From positions 1 to 39,516 of the forward strand of contig JAHYIW010000026.1 of assembly GCA_019429445.1 (NCBI GenBank): DNA of 39,516 nt. The letters are read 5' to 3'. Under the pieces are notes generated by a model. That model ran no database searches. It was not told where the DNA came from and worked only from the letters and a program-made list of their open reading frames with translations. Every line of letters begins with the position of its first letter. Within the stretch, counting starts at the first letter, position 1. A program made the position numbers and the translations under genes. The DNA comes from Desulfuromonadaceae bacterium (GTDB lineage: Bacteria; Desulfobacterota; Desulfuromonadia; Desulfuromonadales; JAHYIW01). Of this stretch, positions 22,985-30,331 are shown in pieces.

Positions 22985-24816
22985 GGTGATTCGTTGATCC
23001 GCACGCTGTGCAAGCGATGGTCACGTGCCCCGAAAAAGAGTTGGCGGTCGTGCAGCAGTGGAATACTCTGGACCGGTGCGCCAATCAACAGCGTCGTTAT
23101 TGCATCACCACTGTCAGCATTGACGGCCAGCAGGCGACCATCGTTAAGGGCCAGAAACAGACGCCGTCCACTGAGCAGCGGCGTCGCATATGCCGGTCCA
23201 CCCAACGTGCTGCGCCAGATCGTTGTGCCGTCGGCGGAGTCAAGTTTCCACAAACCACCCGCGGCAGTGGCAACATAAATGGCGCGATCGTCAGCGACCG
23301 GCGCAGCATAGTAGCACACTTCGCCGAGCGCTCGTGACCAGCGGCGCTCACCAGTGAAGGTGAAGGCGGTGACCGTTCCCTCGCGGTCGACCACCAGCGG
23401 CCCCGCTGCGCCCAGCAACGGGGAACTGAGGAGCGGTGCGGCGAGCGCAGCAGCCCAGACTTCCTTGCCTTCAAGATCGAGAACCACCAGCCGTCCCGTT
23501 GCGGACGTGAGATAAATACGCCCTGCAGCAACGATCGGCATCGCCCGCAACGGCTGCCCGGCGGCGTACTGCCAGAGCAATGCGCCGCTGTCGGCGTGCA
23601 GCGCGTAGAGGATCCCGTTCCACGCCGGAACCAGCAGCAGGTTACCAGCCAACACCACCCCCCCCTGACGATGATCGTCCGCCACCGATTGCGGATAGCT
23701 AAAGGACCAGAGCAGTGCTCCGCTGTCGCGCTCGCGACACTGGACCTCGCGTCCCCAGTTGTGCAGATAGATCCGCTGCTCAGCAACCGCCAATGGCGCA
23801 TCGATCACATCACCACTGTCAATTCGCCAGCGCCGCTGCCCCGCCAGATCCAGCGCCTGAAGGCTGCCATCCCAGCTGGCAACAAAGAGAGTGCCCTTTG
23901 CCAGCAACGGTGGGGCATCGATAAACCCGCCGGTTTCCACCGTCCATCGCGGCTCGAATGTCAACCGGTCACGTGGCCCGCTGCCGGGCACCCACGTGGT
24001 CAGCGGAGACAACGTCACGGTGCCGATCGCGGGATCCTGACGACGATCAAAAATTGTGGCGGCAGCACGCTGCGGGTCAGCGTCTCCCCACCAATTGTCA
24101 CTCAGCGCCACATCATTGGCAAAAAAATCACCGAGACGAAAATTCCATTGATTGCCGTAGAGGTTGTTGTCACGAATCGTATACGCACGATCGGTTTCAA
24201 AGAGGAAGATTCCAGTGCCATTGTAACGAATGATATTGCGCTCCAGGGTCACCGTCGAGTTGCGAAAATTAACCCCCTTGCCAAGGTTGTTTTCAATCAG
24301 ATTATTGCGCAGAACAAAGCTGGCCTGCCCCAACCGCGAACCATCAATGTTAAAGTGAATGGTGCAGTCCGCAACAATCCCGCGGGTGAAATGTGCGTGC
24401 AGGGTGTAGGCGGAATCACGAATTTCACAGTAACGCAACTCGACATTGCGCGAAAAATCGACCCGTAATTCGAGCCAGTCGCCCGGTTGTGGATCCGCCT
24501 CGGCACTGTGAAAAAGGATCGGGCGAGCGGATGTTCCGATCGCCTGGAGCTCCCCCTCCACCACCAGCACCGCATCACCGAGGCCATCGCGATTCACATC
24601 GCGGCGGACGAAGGCGATATCGGTTCCGGGGCGAATGGTCAGCGTAGCCCCTTTTGCTACCTTGACCGTTCCGTCGATAATGATCGAACCACTCCAGATC
24701 GCATCATCGGTCAGCGTCAATGATTTAAAATGCGTTACTTGAGGGGAGTGCACACCGGTAAAGAGACAGCCACTCAGCAGTAAAGTCGCGACGATACCAA
24801 GCAGCCGCACTACCAC
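22981..24816 (-). CDS. Lipoprotein: beta-helix fused to PQQ-type beta-propeller (BH-1)
   Basis: This 611-residue lipoprotein has the signal ending LLLSGC (Cys ~17). Residues ~30-265 are a beta-helix with WSGSIIIDGTVKVAKGATLT, the Asp-rich DVNRDGLGDA loop, rungs such as NLIENNLGKGVNF, and the cap DNWWGDAD. This part is paralogous to the 13626-14489 protein. Residues ~285-611 are a PQQ/BamB-like propeller with repeated strand motifs (WTVETGGFIDAPPLLAKGTL, GSLQALDLAGQRRWRI, DSGALLWSFSYP, DSGALLWQYAAGQP, DGRLLAVNADSGDAIT). The propeller lacks obvious PQQ ligands, so it is likely a protein-binding platform as in BamB. It overlaps Creg-1 by 7 nt and the next gene by 4 nt. Confidence 0.83.
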   Translation of the reverse strand: MVVRLLGIVATLLLSGCLFTGVHSPQVTHFKSLTLTDDAIWSGSIIIDGTVKVAKGATLTIRPGTDIAFVRRDVNRDGLGDAVLVVEGELQAIGTSARPILFHSAEADPQPGDWLELRVDFSRNVELRYCEIRDSAYTLHAHFTRGIVADCTIHFNIDGSRLGQASFVLRNNLIENNLGKGVNFRNSTVTLERNIIRYNGTGIFLFETDRAYTIRDNNLYGNQWNFRLGDFFANDVALSDNWWGDADPQRAAATIFDRRQDPAIGTVTLSPLTTWVPGSGPRDRLTFEPRWTVETGGFIDAPPLLAKGTLFVASWDGSLQALDLAGQRRWRIDSGDVIDAPLAVAEQRIYLHNWGREVQCRERDSGALLWSFSYPQSVADDHRQGGVVLAGNLLLVPAWNGILYALHADSGALLWQYAAGQPLRAMPIVAAGRIYLTSATGRLVVLDLEGKEVWAAALAAPLLSSPLLGAAGPLVVDREGTVTAFTFTGERRWSRALGEVCYYAAPVADDRAIYVATAAGGLWKLDSADGTTIWRSTLGGPAYATPLLSGRRLFLALNDGRLLAVNADSGDAITTLLIGAPVQSIPLLHDRQLFFGARDHRLHSVRINESP

Positions 24817-25865
24817 ATCTCCTCCACCACCAGACGGATATCCGTGCGGGTTTGACCCTTGTCGATCAACAGGGAATGGTCGGGGGTACCATCATAAACG
24901 CCATAGAGATCACCCGGGCCGGGTGCCCCGCCGAGGGTATTGCGGGCCGCCAGATAATAGGTGCCGCCGTGAGGAAAGGATAACATGAACCGCCCGTCTG
25001 CCCCGGTCGGCTGCGACACAAAGAGCGGGCGATTAAGCATTTGTGCGTTAGCGTAAAGTATCGCCCGCATCCCCGCCACCGGATTGCCTGCAACATCAAC
25101 AATTTGCCCCTGCAATGACGTATCGCCGAAGAGGTGTTCCGCATAGCGCTCGACCTTGTCCGGAACTTCGAGCAGTGCGATGCCGATCCGAGCGACCTGA
25201 TCGGCATGAACAGTCAATGGATTGTCGGCATGATAACCGTAGAGATCACCGGCGCGCAACGGTCCGAGCTGCTGTGCTCCGCGCCGCAAACGAACCAGCA
25301 GATAATAGGTTCCGGGGGGAAGTTCTGCTTCAAAATAACCTTCTGCATCGGTCGGGCCGGCAATCTGATACCCCATGCCCTTGAGCTGACTGGTCAGATC
25401 GGTATAAACAAAAACCATTGCCCCGCCCAGCGGCACCCCCTGATGAGTGACCACCCCCGCCACTCCGGTGGTCGCGAACGGTTCAAGCGGAAGGATAACA
25501 TCACGCGAAGACGAAACCAGACCGACGTTCAGTTCGGTTATCCCTGCGGCGGGAACGGTTACCGGATTGCGGCCATAATAGGCAAAAGACTCTTCTCCGC
25601 GCGCCAGCAGATAGTAATCACCCGGCGGGAGATGCAACCGAAAAGTACCGTCGGTGGCGGTCGCCACCCGGTACGGCGCGAGCCCGCGCAAGGTCGTAAC
25701 AGCAGCAGGGTAGGCATCGACAGAGGCCGCCACGCTTTGGGAGGCGCTGGTGAGCTTACCGGAAACAACGGCCCCCTCCGGCACCCTGTCGACCAGAGCA
25801 CAGGAGCACAATACGATCACTATGGAGATAATGGCGATATTTTTCATTGGCTCTGTGGTTAGCAT
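24810..25865 (-). CDS. Lipoprotein with three carboxypeptidase-regulatory-like domains (Creg-1), first gene of the operon
   Basis: This protein of up to 351 residues has a lipoprotein signal ending VLCSC. Three beta-sandwich domains lie at ~30-120, 135-235 and 250-348, with DGTFRLHLPPGDYYLLARGE, EGYFEAELPPGTYYLLVRLR and DGRFMLSFPHGGTYYLAARN, turns YYGRNPVTV and HADNPLTV, and the tail PGDLYGVYDGTPDHSLLI. The start is uncertain: ATG 25865 has GGA 7 nt upstream, while ATG 25847 (MKNIAIIS) gives a more typical signal peptide. It begins the minus-strand operon, 69 nt after the terminator of the FG-GAP gene. A palindrome at 25891-25906 may control it. Confidence 0.82.
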   Translation of the reverse strand: MLTTEPMKNIAIISIVIVLCSCALVDRVPEGAVVSGKLTSASQSVAASVDAYPAAVTTLRGLAPYRVATATDGTFRLHLPPGDYYLLARGEESFAYYGRNPVTVPAAGITELNVGLVSSSRDVILPLEPFATTGVAGVVTHQGVPLGGAMVFVYTDLTSQLKGMGYQIAGPTDAEGYFEAELPPGTYYLLVRLRRGAQQLGPLRAGDLYGYHADNPLTVHADQVARIGIALLEVPDKVERYAEHLFGDTSLQGQIVDVAGNPVAGMRAILYANAQMLNRPLFVSQPTGADGRFMLSFPHGGTYYLAARNTLGGAPGPGDLYGVYDGTPDHSLLIDKGQTRTDIRLVVEEMW

Positions 25866-25890
25866 GATTCATTCCAATTGACCGTTTGAG

Positions 25891-25906
25891 TGACCAATAA
25901 TGGTCA
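25891..25906. promoter_or_regulatory. Candidate operator palindrome upstream of the 13-gene operon
   Basis: TGACCA-ATAA-TGGTCA is a perfect 6+6 dyad with a 4-nt spacer, placed 26 nt upstream of the first start codon. Nearby half-site-like TTGACC and GGTTGATCA sequences surround it. I see no convincing -10/-35 pair in this 69-nt gap. Confidence 0.4.
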
Positions 25907-25933
25907 AATCGGTTGATCACTTTCCCTGAACAC

Positions 25934-25962
25934 GAAAAAGCGGGTCGCAACTGCGACCCGCT
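25934..25962 (-). terminator. Rho-independent terminator after FG-GAP gene
   Basis: A perfect 11-bp stem (25939-25949 with 25952-25962) with a tiny loop is followed on the minus strand by TTTTTCG. It separates the FG-GAP gene from the operon that begins at 25865. Confidence 0.9.
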
Positions 25963-25987
25963 CTAATCGGTGGAATGGAATGGATGG

Positions 25988-27487
25988 TTACTTGATGGCC
26001 TGCGAAAGCATGTTCGGCTTGCTCAGGGCAGGCTCAATGATTTCCAGCAACTGACCGGTCTTGACATTTTCAACCCGCGCTTCGATGCCACTCGGGAAAA
26101 CGGCAACAACGTCGTAGGTCTTGGCCGCATTGAGGCCGAAGTGCAATTGCTGCGGTGACTGGGCACAGAAGCCGCTGGCGGAACGCAGTTCACGCATTGC
26201 GGTCAGCTTGCTCTGCCCCGCCTCATAGACACTGACCTTGCTGCCGTAGGCGTCGCGGTTGGAGGTGGTGCCGCTCAGTTTAATCTTCAACCAGTTGTTA
26301 TCATTCTGATTGTTGATATAAAGCTTGTTCTCGGCCCCCCAGTTGACCACATAAAGGTCGAGGTCGCCATCGTTGTCAACATCGGCAAATGCCGTGCCCT
26401 TGGTACGTACGGTTTCGCACTGCAACTGCGGCTGCTGGTCAGCCACGTTGGTGAAGTTGCCTGTGCCATCGTTGATATAGAGCTGGTTGGCCAGCTTGCA
26501 GTCCCCTTCGTAAAGATCCAGATCGCCGTCGTGGTCAACATCGCCAAAGGTAGGGCCTTTCCCCCAGCCCTCGTGCTTACCGGCAATCTTCCCGGTCGCT
26601 TCGGTAAACTTGCCCTTGCCGTCGTTCAGATAAAGTTTATTGGAACCGACATAGTTCGACACAAAAAGATCGAGGGTGCCGTTGTTGTCGATATCGGCAA
26701 ACGCCGCGCCAAGACCCCAGTTGGGATCTGCCACACCGGCCTGCTGACTGACATCCGTGAAGGTACCGTTGCCATTATTGAGATACAGCTTGTTCGGCTC
26801 ACCGACCGGATAGCGTCCGTTGACCACGTAGAGGTCGACAAAATTGTCGTTGTTCACGTCTGCCCAAACCCCCATCCAGCTCCACGACGGGTCGCCGACT
26901 CCGGCGAGATCGCTCACGTCGGTAAAGGTCCCGTCGCCGTTATTGCGGTAAAGAATATTTTTCGCGCCAACACCGTAGTTAGCACAATAGATATCGAGAT
27001 CACCATCATTGTCATAATCAGCAAAGGATGCCGCATAAGTAAACACCTTCGCACCAACCCCCGCCTGCGCTGTCACGTCAGTGAAGGTGCCGTCACCGTT
27101 ATTTCTAAACAGACGGTTCGCCTCGATTTCGTAACGACCGCCGGTCGCCAGGTAAAGATCGATAAAACCATCGTTGTTATAGTCGCCAAAGACGCTGCCC
27201 ATGGTGAACCCGGGATGATCAATCCCCGCGCCAGCCTTGGCCGTAATATCCTCAAAACGGCCATTGCCTTTATTCAGGAAGAGCTTGTTTGCCCCCCCCT
27301 TGTTTGAGACATACAGATCGACCAGGCCGTCGTTGTTGATATCAGCAAAAGCGACGCCCTTGCCCAGACCGTCGTCGGCAACACCTGCCGCCACCGACAC
27401 ATCGCTGAATTCGCCCGCCAAAGCTCCGCCGGCGCTGAGCAGCAAAGCCGCCATAATCGCCATCGATTGCAAAATCTTTCTACGCAT
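25988..27487 (-). CDS. Exported FG-GAP/VCBS-repeat protein with ASPIC/UnbV C-terminal domain
   Basis: This 499-residue protein has a Sec signal peptide (residues ~1-25, ending ALAG). About seven FG-GAP-like repeats of ~55-60 residues fill positions ~25-390. Each carries an Asp/Asn-rich calcium loop (FADINNDGLVDLYVSNKGGA, FADYDNDGDLDIYCANYGVG, FGDVDHDGDLDLYEGDC) and a NKLYLNNGNGTFTDVS-type strand pair, predicting an integrin-alpha-like propeller. Residues ~400-490 match the ASPIC/UnbV domain (GTTSNRDAYGSKVSVYEAGQ, RELRSASGFCAQSPQQLHFG). ATG 27487 is chosen because AGGAG lies 7 nt upstream. It is monocistronic. It is probably a calcium-binding surface or periplasmic protein; partner unknown. 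Confidence 0.88.
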   Translation of the reverse strand: MRRKILQSMAIMAALLLSAGGALAGEFSDVSVAAGVADDGLGKGVAFADINNDGLVDLYVSNKGGANKLFLNKGNGRFEDITAKAGAGIDHPGFTMGSVFGDYNNDGFIDLYLATGGRYEIEANRLFRNNGDGTFTDVTAQAGVGAKVFTYAASFADYDNDGDLDIYCANYGVGAKNILYRNNGDGTFTDVSDLAGVGDPSWSWMGVWADVNNDNFVDLYVVNGRYPVGEPNKLYLNNGNGTFTDVSQQAGVADPNWGLGAAFADIDNNGTLDLFVSNYVGSNKLYLNDGKGKFTEATGKIAGKHEGWGKGPTFGDVDHDGDLDLYEGDCKLANQLYINDGTGNFTNVADQQPQLQCETVRTKGTAFADVDNDGDLDLYVVNWGAENKLYINNQNDNNWLKIKLSGTTSNRDAYGSKVSVYEAGQSKLTAMRELRSASGFCAQSPQQLHFGLNAAKTYDVVAVFPSGIEARVENVKTGQLLEIIEPALSKPNMLSQAIK

Positions 27488-27574
27488 AGGACCTCTCCTT
27501 TTCACCGATTAACTTCGCGAAACAACTTATACTCGCCAAAGATAAATGACTATTCAAGCTGACACATCAGCCAA

Positions 27575-27602
27575 ACTTTAGCAGAACAGGCGACGATGTC
27601 AA
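27575..27602 (-). promoter_or_regulatory. Candidate sigma-70 promoter of FG-GAP gene
   Basis: On the minus strand TTGACA (27602-27597), a 16-nt spacer and TAAAGT (27580-27575). The start codon lies about 87 nt downstream. The remaining gap to 27785 holds nothing else I can support. Confidence 0.45.
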
Positions 27603-27785
27603 CACCACTCAAAAAGCTTGCAACACGCCGTGGACAGCGCATTTACCAGCGCCGACAGCCAGCATCTGTACTCACCAACCGACGGTCAGCCTGATACACC
27701 TGCCCTGTAGTTTACTGCAAAAAACAGGCCGTCGAATAATGACAAAAAATCGTCACCGGGAAACGGAAACGCAGGCAGATGCTCA

Positions 27786-28742
27786 TCAACTCCAGAGCTG
27801 CAATCCCCACCCGAGCAGAACCGCCCCGCTCACCCCGCTCACCACAAAGGTCATCACCACCCGCAGCCGAAACATGCCGCTTAAGGCAATGATTGCCGGG
27901 ATACTCGACACCGGGCCGGCCATCAGTAAGGTGTAGGCCGCCCCCCGATCAATCCCCATGTCCAGCAAGCCCGCCAGAATCGGAATAATCGTAATCTGGT
28001 TAGTTGGCAGCGGCAGTCCGATAAAACTTGCCAGCAGCACCGAGAAGAGATTGTTGCGTCCGATCAGCACGGTTATCCAGTCAACCGGTACGAACGTCAC
28101 CAGCGCCGCTTCGAGAATGATCGCCAGCAGCAGATATTTACCAACAAACAGCCCCGCATCCAACGTCCGGTCAAAGATAAAGCGGCAGCGACTGGAGCGC
28201 GGCACAACCTGCATCCGCTTGACATGAATGCCGGACGCCGCACCGATATCCGCCGCCGGGGCGAGGGTACCATCCTCATTGTAAACCGGTTTCAACCGCA
28301 GCAGATCTCCCGCCAGAAAGCCTTGCTTGACCAGCCAGTGTGTCACCAGCCCGGCACTGATCCCCAGCGCCGCGGCACCACCAAGTTTGAGCAGTGCCCA
28401 GTCCAGTCCCAGCCCGCGCCAGGTCAGGACAAATGCATCCGGCCCCATAATCGGCGAAGTCACCAGGATCGCCAGCAGCGGCGGCAACGGCGTTCCCATC
28501 ATCGCCAGAGAAATCACTACCGGCAGGATACCGCAAGCGCAGAGGGGCGACACCATGCCGACCGCAACTGCGATAAAAACCGCAAAAATTCCCGCGCGAT
28601 TGACCACTTTGCGAATCCGCAGGTCCAGCTTGTACCCCTTGATCAAGCCCACCAGCAGGATCGACAGCAGAAAAAACCACCACATCCGGCTGATTTCCAG
28701 CCAGATGACGCCAAAAAACTGTTCCCAAAGACTCGTCGGCAA
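27786..28742 (-). CDS. ArsP/DUF318-type permease
   Basis: This 318-residue membrane protein has about eight helices in two halves (~20-45, 55-80, 90-115, 120-140, then ~195-220, 225-250, 260-290, 295-318). The first half contains SPLCACGILPVVISLAMMGT, the signature of the permease family that includes the organoarsenical exporter ArsP. The second half has the related LPTNQITIIPILAGLLDMG. The cytoplasmic linker (~140-190) is long. The start appears to be TTG 28742, with AAGGA 7 nt upstream, 4 nt after the FmdE stop; no ATG is available before the first helix. It is co-transcribed with the FmdE and AAA genes. The substrate is unknown, and a metal- or thiol-related solute is possible. Confidence 0.82.
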   Translation of the reverse strand: MPTSLWEQFFGVIWLEISRMWWFFLLSILLVGLIKGYKLDLRIRKVVNRAGIFAVFIAVAVGMVSPLCACGILPVVISLAMMGTPLPPLLAILVTSPIMGPDAFVLTWRGLGLDWALLKLGGAAALGISAGLVTHWLVKQGFLAGDLLRLKPVYNEDGTLAPAADIGAASGIHVKRMQVVPRSSRCRFIFDRTLDAGLFVGKYLLLAIILEAALVTFVPVDWITVLIGRNNLFSVLLASFIGLPLPTNQITIIPILAGLLDMGIDRGAAYTLLMAGPVSSIPAIIALSGMFRLRVVMTFVVSGVSGAVLLGWGLQLWS

Positions 28743-28746
28743 GCGG

Positions 28747-29274
28747 TTATCCTTTCACCGCAGCGGTCAATTCTGTCACCCTCATCAGTTCTTCGTCAGG
28801 ACAGGTGCGCAGTTCATCGAGCAGAATGTCGAGCTGTACCGCCAGCGCCGCTTCGCGTTGCTGTAACTCGGTGGCCGACAACGCCGCACGTTGCGACTCC
28901 AGTATGGCGCGCGCCTGCCGGTATGCTCCGCTGCGCCGCAAGGCTGCGGCGGTCAACTGCACGCTGATCCCCGCACCGCTCTCAGTGCGTAAATCGAGAC
29001 GCTGCTGGCCGCCCGGCAGCAGGCGCAACGTTCCGGTCGCTTCGTCACAACCGGTCGTCTGGACAATGCCGGCCAGCGCACAGCTTCGCGTATAAACCAG
29101 CGCCATCAACCGGCCACTGATCCCCGCCGCTTCAAGCCTTTTGCGGGCGGCCCACCCCATTCGTCCACCGCAGGTACTCATCGGGCAGTAGTGGCCGTGC
29201 TCATTGCGAATCGCGATAAAAACGTCGGGCGGCGGCAAAGGTATCGGGCACCTTTCAGGGCGTTTAAAACTCAT
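28747..29274 (-). CDS. FmdE-domain protein
   Basis: This 175-residue soluble protein contains the FmdE/GXXXC core HGHYCPMSTCGGRMGWAARK at ~26-45, with the invariant His and Cys of this domain. Later cysteines in YTRSCALAGIVQTTGCDEAT may complete a metal site. FmdE is named from formylmethanofuran dehydrogenase operons, but the domain is common in bacteria without that pathway and often sits near molybdenum or metal transport genes. The usual C-terminal zinc ribbon is absent; a Leu/Glu/Arg-rich helical tail replaces it. It overlaps the end of the AAA gene by 11 nt in another frame and precedes the permease by 4 nt. Confidence 0.8.
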   Translation of the reverse strand: MSFKRPERCPIPLPPPDVFIAIRNEHGHYCPMSTCGGRMGWAARKRLEAAGISGRLMALVYTRSCALAGIVQTTGCDEATGTLRLLPGGQQRLDLRTESGAGISVQLTAAALRRSGAYRQARAILESQRAALSATELQQREAALAVQLDILLDELRTCPDEELMRVTELTAAVKG

Positions 29275-30145
29275 AGTGATGAGGGCAATCCGTTTCCCGA
29301 ATTGCGTAATATTTCGCCGTCATGTCAGGGGTCAGAAACTGTCGCACCTCACGCAACGCCCGGTCAAAGTGCGCTGCGGTAACGACGGCAGAATCGCTTT
29401 TGATCGCATTGACCGTTGCCCGCTTGCAGAGGCTCTCAATATCCCAGCCGACATAGCCTTCCGCCTTCTCGGCCAGTTGTTTCCGGTCGATTCCGGCGGC
29501 CAGATTCGGCATTTTATCCATATAGATATTGAGCATCCCGAGGCGATCTTCGGCGCTTGGAGGATGGACAAAAACCTTCCGGTTATAACGTTTTTTCTCC
29601 TTGATCAGTGCCTGATCAACGGTATCGATACGGTAACACGAACCGACCAGCATCACCCCCTCGACCTGATTGATCCGATCGACCTGCTCAATAAAAAGCC
29701 TGGTCAGCGCCTTGTCAGCAAAGGTCGGCGGCACCGCCCGCAGATTACCGGGACTCCACTCATAATTGCATCCGGCACGCGGTGCCAGCCACTCGCAGTC
29801 GGAGATAAAGAGGATACAGGGCGCTTCATGGATCGCGCAGTCAAACGCCTCGACCAGCTCCGCCCCTTTGCCGAGCATCTCCTGCCCGGAGATGTAAACA
29901 AACGGAACTCCGGCTTCGGCGGCACAGGCTTCGGCCAGCATGGTGATGCCGGTACCAAGCGGTCCCCACATCATCACTCCGGCGGGGATACCGAGATTGT
30001 GTTGCTTGAGCATCTCCGGCTTTTGCAGCGGCAGACAGACCATCTCTTTAAGGGTCTCCTTGACATCGGCGTAACCGCCGATAGCGTCCCAGGTAAGAGC
30101 CGGGTCGCGAACTTCGTAAAATATATTCTGGAGCTTTCGATGCAT
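29264..30145 (-). CDS. Degenerate AAA+ ATPase-like protein (Walker A Lys to Ile)
   Basis: This 293-residue protein has the layout of a single classic-clade AAA domain (FtsH/proteasomal ATPase type): WDAIGGYADVKETLKEMVCL (~19-38), a P-loop region at 61-68, a Walker B region at 111-118, a sensor/Arg-finger region and a C-terminal lid with AEKAEGYVGWDIESLCKRA. The P loop reads GPLGTGIT instead of GPPGTGKT. Walker B reads ILFISDCE instead of a hhhhDE sequence. The usual RPGRFDR element reads KEKKRYNR. With lysine, acidic pair and arginine element all altered, ATP hydrolysis is unlikely. The fold and length are intact and the frame is open, so this looks like a maintained pseudo-ATPase. It is the first gene of an operon with FmdE and a permease. 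Confidence 0.85.
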   Translation of the reverse strand: MHRKLQNIFYEVRDPALTWDAIGGYADVKETLKEMVCLPLQKPEMLKQHNLGIPAGVMMWGPLGTGITMLAEACAAEAGVPFVYISGQEMLGKGAELVEAFDCAIHEAPCILFISDCEWLAPRAGCNYEWSPGNLRAVPPTFADKALTRLFIEQVDRINQVEGVMLVGSCYRIDTVDQALIKEKKRYNRKVFVHPPSAEDRLGMLNIYMDKMPNLAAGIDRKQLAEKAEGYVGWDIESLCKRATVNAIKSDSAVVTAAHFDRALREVRQFLTPDMTAKYYAIRETDCPHHYEF

Positions 30146-30269
30146 ATTTGATATCCGTCCATAAAGAAGAAGTCAGGTGCGCGACAACAGCAACCACCCA
30201 TAAATTCGCACCGCGCGTAACAACAAACCAACCGGCACAAAAAATTGAGCAACATTCATGCCACCAGGC

Positions 30270-30299
30270 TTGACGGTTTCGGCATAATGTCTGTACTCT
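30270..30299 (+). promoter_or_regulatory. Candidate promoter of glpK
   Basis: TTGACG (30270-30275), an 18-nt spacer and TACTCT (30294-30299). It is moderate only. A GGAGG follows at about 30316, with a long 11-nt spacing to the ATG. Confidence 0.35.
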
Positions 30300-30331
30300 G
30301 AAAACGGCATCAACTGGAGGTTCAATTTCCC

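Noticed and set aside
10456-25865. Nitrous oxide reductase (nos) operon
   Set aside because: NosD-like beta-helix proteins and a polyferredoxin are present, but no NosZ, NosF, NosY or NosL is seen.
26531-27307. 258-codon plus-strand frame opposite the FG-GAP gene
   Set aside because: Its periodic Val/Ile/Lys pattern merely mirrors the FG-GAP repeats on the other strand.
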